Shown here one piece after another: positions 60,899 through 64,000 of a DNA stretch of 64,000 nucleotides (position 1 is the first letter of the stretch; each line of letters opens with the position of its first letter). The DNA is from Laccaria trichodermophora (taxonomy: Eukaryota; Basidiomycota; Agaricomycetes; Agaricales; Hydnangiaceae), in assembly GCA_018417955.1 (NCBI GenBank), contig JACTVC010000010.1, forward strand, positions 1,066,763-1,130,762, in the 5' to 3' direction. A program made the position numbers and the translations under genes. The notes under the pieces are model-generated. The model did no database searches, was not told the origin of the DNA, and saw nothing but the letters and a program-made list of their open reading frames with translations.

Positions 60899-62833
60899 AT
60901 GTTCACCGTCGCCTCCCTCATCTTCGCGGTATATGCATGTCGTACATCCGCCGTAGTGGTGCACTACCCCCCTAACGCAAGTACCACCAACAACCTAACC
61001 TTTGCGCTCACCGGCACTGGGGCGCCTGGAATATATACTTCGTCTGATACCCCTAACGAGAAGTATGGAACGTATAATTGGTGTAATATGCCTCATGTTA
61101 GGCCGAGGGAGTATAAGTAAGTGGGTTCTTCTCCTCCTCCAACTTTACGTTTTTATCCAATTTTTCTAGATATCCAGGGAGAGAATATACATTGGAATAC
61201 GTAGAAGTCATACAGAGGCACCATAAACGAACACCCTACGCGTCCAACACGTTCTTCAAGGAATCAGTGAGTTGGTCGTGTGATGGTGAAGGGCCCATGT
61301 ACGGTGTCAGAACGTACGTCTCTTCCATTACTTTCTCCACACCATGCCCATACTCAATCAATCAAAGCCAGAGAGGTCGTGGATCCGAAATCACACAGGT
61401 CCAGGTACTTACTTACCATTACATCAAATCCAAGACTGGGTATAAATGATACTTTTTTTGATAGTGGCAAGCAAGCACGAACCCCATTAACCCATGGACA
61501 TCCACCGTTGGCCCAGGGTTCGCAGGTAGCTCCTGTCAATTACGGGGGAGGGCCTCGAAGACGCTATAACGCACGGACGGGACCTCCGACAAGTATATGC
61601 GTTTCAATTGGGGCTCAGTCCGCAGCTCGATCCGAAGAAGGTTCAAATTCGTGCGTACTCTCCCTTCCCTCCCTCCCCTTCACCTCAACTGTCGCTCCTC
61701 ACTTATCTAGGCGTAACAAACAATGTAATAACATCCCAGGTCGCGTCAGGCCTCATCCGCGGTCTTTTTCCTTTCACAACTAACGCAGCGGCATTCATCC
61801 AATCGTCGACCTTTGATTCCCTCGAGCCTACTTACTCCTGCCCGAAAGCCTCTTCTATAAAAGCGGATTATACGACTGGAGCGAATGGGCAGGCTTGGAA
61901 AGACCATTTGGAGCAGGGGAAATCTGTATATGCGCAGTTGGATAGGATATCGGGGGTTGAGGTGGGAGATGGGGCGGGGTGGCATGTTAGTTTTGATCAG
62001 TACGTTTTTTTTTTGCGTTCCCGTTTTCGTTGAGGCTGATGCGGTGTGTGGGTACTTAGCTACTACGACAACATGAGCGCCAAGCAGTGTCATGGGAAGG
62101 CGCTCCCTTGTAATGTGAACGCCACGTCGGAATGTGTGTCTCAAGACCTCGTACGTCTTCTTCTATCTTCCCCTCGCAGTCGCAGCTTGCTAAATCATTT
62201 CAAAAAGGCAAACACGGTATACCGCCTCGGAAACTGGGAATACTCGTACCTATACCGAGACGCGCCCAACTCGGCTTCGTACGCTGCCCTACGGTACGGT
62301 GCGTGGGTCTTGGAGTTGAAGGGACACCTCCAAGCCAAAGTCAACGGTTCATCTCAGATGAAATATGTGCATAATGTACGTTTTTGTCTCTGGGGTCGTG
62401 ATGGAAAACTGACGCGGGTGTTGAATATGGGAAGATTGCACATGACGGATCTATCGCTCCCCTGCTTGGGTTTTTACAAATAGCGGATATGGTTTGGCCT
62501 GGGATGGGCAGCGAGGTACGTCGCCTCCATTCCCCCTTTTTCCTTTTGTCTCGAGCTCATAATTTCCACCCACACATGTACAGATCGTTTTTGAACTCTA
62601 CTCAAGACAAAACCACGCCCGTTCCTATTATATCCGCGTTTTATGGGGCGGTCAGCCGATGAAGACGCCTACGCCTATGGGGGTGTTGGATATGGTGCCG
62701 CTTGATACATTTTTTGCTTGTGCGTGTTATCTTTCTTTTGTTGCCGGCGGAGATTGATGAGCGTTGCCTTGTAGATGTTGATGAGATGGTTGGGACGGGG
62801 GCTGATTTGTATATGAGTTGTAATGCGCCTTGA
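60899..62833 (+). CDS. Secreted histidine acid phosphatase (RHH-type), apparent frameshift
   Basis: Ten exons (60899-61116, 61170-61313, 61368-61404, 61465-61650, 61711-61999, 62060-62150, 62208-62375, 62435-62515, 62584-62719, 62775-62833). The N-terminus is a signal peptide (MFTVASLIFAVYACRTSA). VIQRHHKRTPYASNTF is the active-site box, with His where most members have Gly (RHGxRxP), as in a fungal subgroup. NIAHDGSIAPLLGFL carries the HD proton donor. The enzyme should release phosphate from esters outside the cell through a phospho-His intermediate. In exon 4 the frame changes by one base between SSCQL and TGEGLEDAITHGRDLR, near 61540-61550, and exon length confirms a 1-nt loss. Either a recent null allele or a sequencing error; all else is intact. 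Confidence 0.8.
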
Positions 62834-63257
62834 GATTCTGTGGAGAGGAGATTTGGAGTGGCAAAGCGCTTTCTTGGTGTGCCATGCTCCCGCTGTTTGA
62901 GGGTGTGGCTTGGTGGATGTTTTTGTTTGGTCTACACTCTGAAGTCGGTGAGGACTACTGCATGATGCTGCCTCTTTTTAAAAATTTATGGTAAGGATCG
63001 GAACAGCATTTTAATAGTGATAGATCATCGGACAACACAAGTTAATATAGTAATTCATACGACACTTCCGCTGATCTTACCCAAACATCTTGTCGAGCTT
63101 GTGTGATGTTTGACAGTTGTCGGCCTTTTCTCCGAGATCGCGACCACTGTTGAAACAGTATTGGTATTCTCGCAACACCCATGGTTCAATTGCTAGAGCT
63201 ATCAATCAGAAAAAAAGGCAGGCATTATGTGAGTATTTGAATTCGAGGTATATGAGG
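62834..63257. other. 3' flank of the acid phosphatase gene
   Basis: No gene seen; AT-rich. Confidence 0.4.
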
Positions 63258-63540
63258 AGAGGGGCACGGGAAGTCATCATAGACAGTCTGATGACACTTC
63301 CCCCACCCCCACCCTCCTAAAGGTAAATGTAATCTGAAGGAGAGGGGAACGGAAAGTCATCATAGACAGCTAATGACACTCCCCACACACCCACCCCTCT
63401 CAGAGAGGTGTATCTGCCGAGGGGAAAGGGCAGTCATCATAGCCGTCTAGTAAAACTGCCCTGACGGAGAGGGACACGGGCAAATCACTGTAGACAGCTT
63501 GATGAGACTGCCCCCGCCCCCACCCTCCTCTCAGAAAATA
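63258..63540 (+). repeat. Degenerate tandem repeat, 4 units of about 70-90 bp
   Basis: Each unit has GAGAGGGGCACGG, then AGTCATCATAGACAG, a TGATGACAC box and a C-rich CCCCACCCCCACCCTCC end. Units differ by indels. The C-rich tails could form four-stranded structures. Function unknown. Confidence 0.7.
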
Positions 63541-64000
63541 AAACGATGATGGCGATGTTGAAGCTCATGGCGCGGAGGATCATTTCCTAAAAGATTTATG
63601 ATATTTACATAAAGTCAATAACTGATGCGCAACAGGACTTACTGATGTTTGCTGCAGCCTGACGATATCACCGCGATTGACTGCAAAATTATCGTATTGA
63701 AAAAATTCTGCCTGGTGTACATGATATACCGGGTTAATGGTTGATATAACACACGTAGGGAACGACATACAGGCATCCCACGGTGGTCTGTGCCAGGTAT
63801 ATGACCGATGAACGTGCCGCCATTGATAGTAAAATTGCTCGCATTACAAAAAAAGCCTGGATTTTCTTCGTGAATGTTAACGCACATAATTTCACACATA
63901 AAAGCAACAGAAAGATCACCTCCAGAAGGTAGAACGTAACTTCCAGTTGACCGTGCCTTAGAAAAAATTTCCTGTATAGAATGTGGTCAACCATAGAGGC
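63541..64000 (-). CDS. Possible start of an Agaricomycete protein with a FTINGGTF motif
   Basis: On minus, a frame from 63899 reads MCEIMCVNIHEENPGFFCNA and then SNFTINGGTFIGHIPG. The motif (N/H)ASxFxIxGGTF is a frequent N-terminal tag of NACHT-type and other large Agaricomycete proteins. A GT at about 63770 could end this exon, and the next piece may run toward 63650. No domain beyond the tag is in view and the body would have to lie to the left in repeat DNA, so this may be a remnant. Confidence 0.35.

Overview
This window looks like nuclear DNA of a mushroom-forming basidiomycete (Agaricomycetes). Genes are dense with 45-65 nt GT-AG introns. Conserved eukaryotic housekeeping genes sit beside families typical of this group: FunK1-like kinase, small F-box/LRR-like proteins, AIG1-like GTPases, DUF6729-type transposases and tyrosine-recombinase retrotransposons. 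The species cannot be named from the sequence.

Layout. 1-9 kb is a stable block: the 3' end of a kinase-like gene, then a DSN1/Mis13 kinetochore subunit, S-adenosylhomocysteine hydrolase (11 exons) and poly(A)-binding protein (7 exons), all on + with open reconstructed reading frames. 9.4-28 kb is a transposon graveyard. It holds a DIRS/Ngaro-like element with reverse transcriptase, RNase H and tyrosine recombinase; two hAT-like MITEs that each enclose a tRNA-like Pol III promoter; a TA-flanked MITE; and a broken host gene split by a third hAT-like MITE. It ends with a large DNA transposon encoding AT-hooks, a DUF6729-like domain, a DDE-like nuclease and an embedded 3'-5' exonuclease-like domain, then tandem repeats carrying a mariner-like insertion.

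28.7-54.2 kb is bounded by two closely related phospholipase C-like genes in opposite orientation. Between them are a duplicated module (AIG1-like GTPase plus NAA10 N-acetyltransferase; only one NAA10 copy looks alive, and both GTPase copies carry different frameshifts), the mRNA-export factor GLE1, an F-box gene, and a 5.7 kb foldback-like element (45.96-51.64 kb). That element has terminal inverted repeats, and its arms are tandem arrays in opposite orientation.

54.7-64 kb holds a secreted Cys-rich, GPI-type protein, a GIT1/PHO84-like transporter (-), a second F-box gene, a histidine acid phosphatase with an apparent 1-nt frameshift, and a degenerate repeat with a possible gene start at the end.

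How the genes relate: SAH hydrolase, PAB1, GLE1, NAA10 and DSN1 are unrelated core functions. The PLC-like enzymes, the glycerophosphodiester/phosphate-type permease and the acid phosphatase would fit phospholipid and phosphate scavenging, but that link is inference from proximity. The best candidates for something undescribed are the DDE/exonuclease transposon, the tRNA-promoter MITEs and the foldback-like element.
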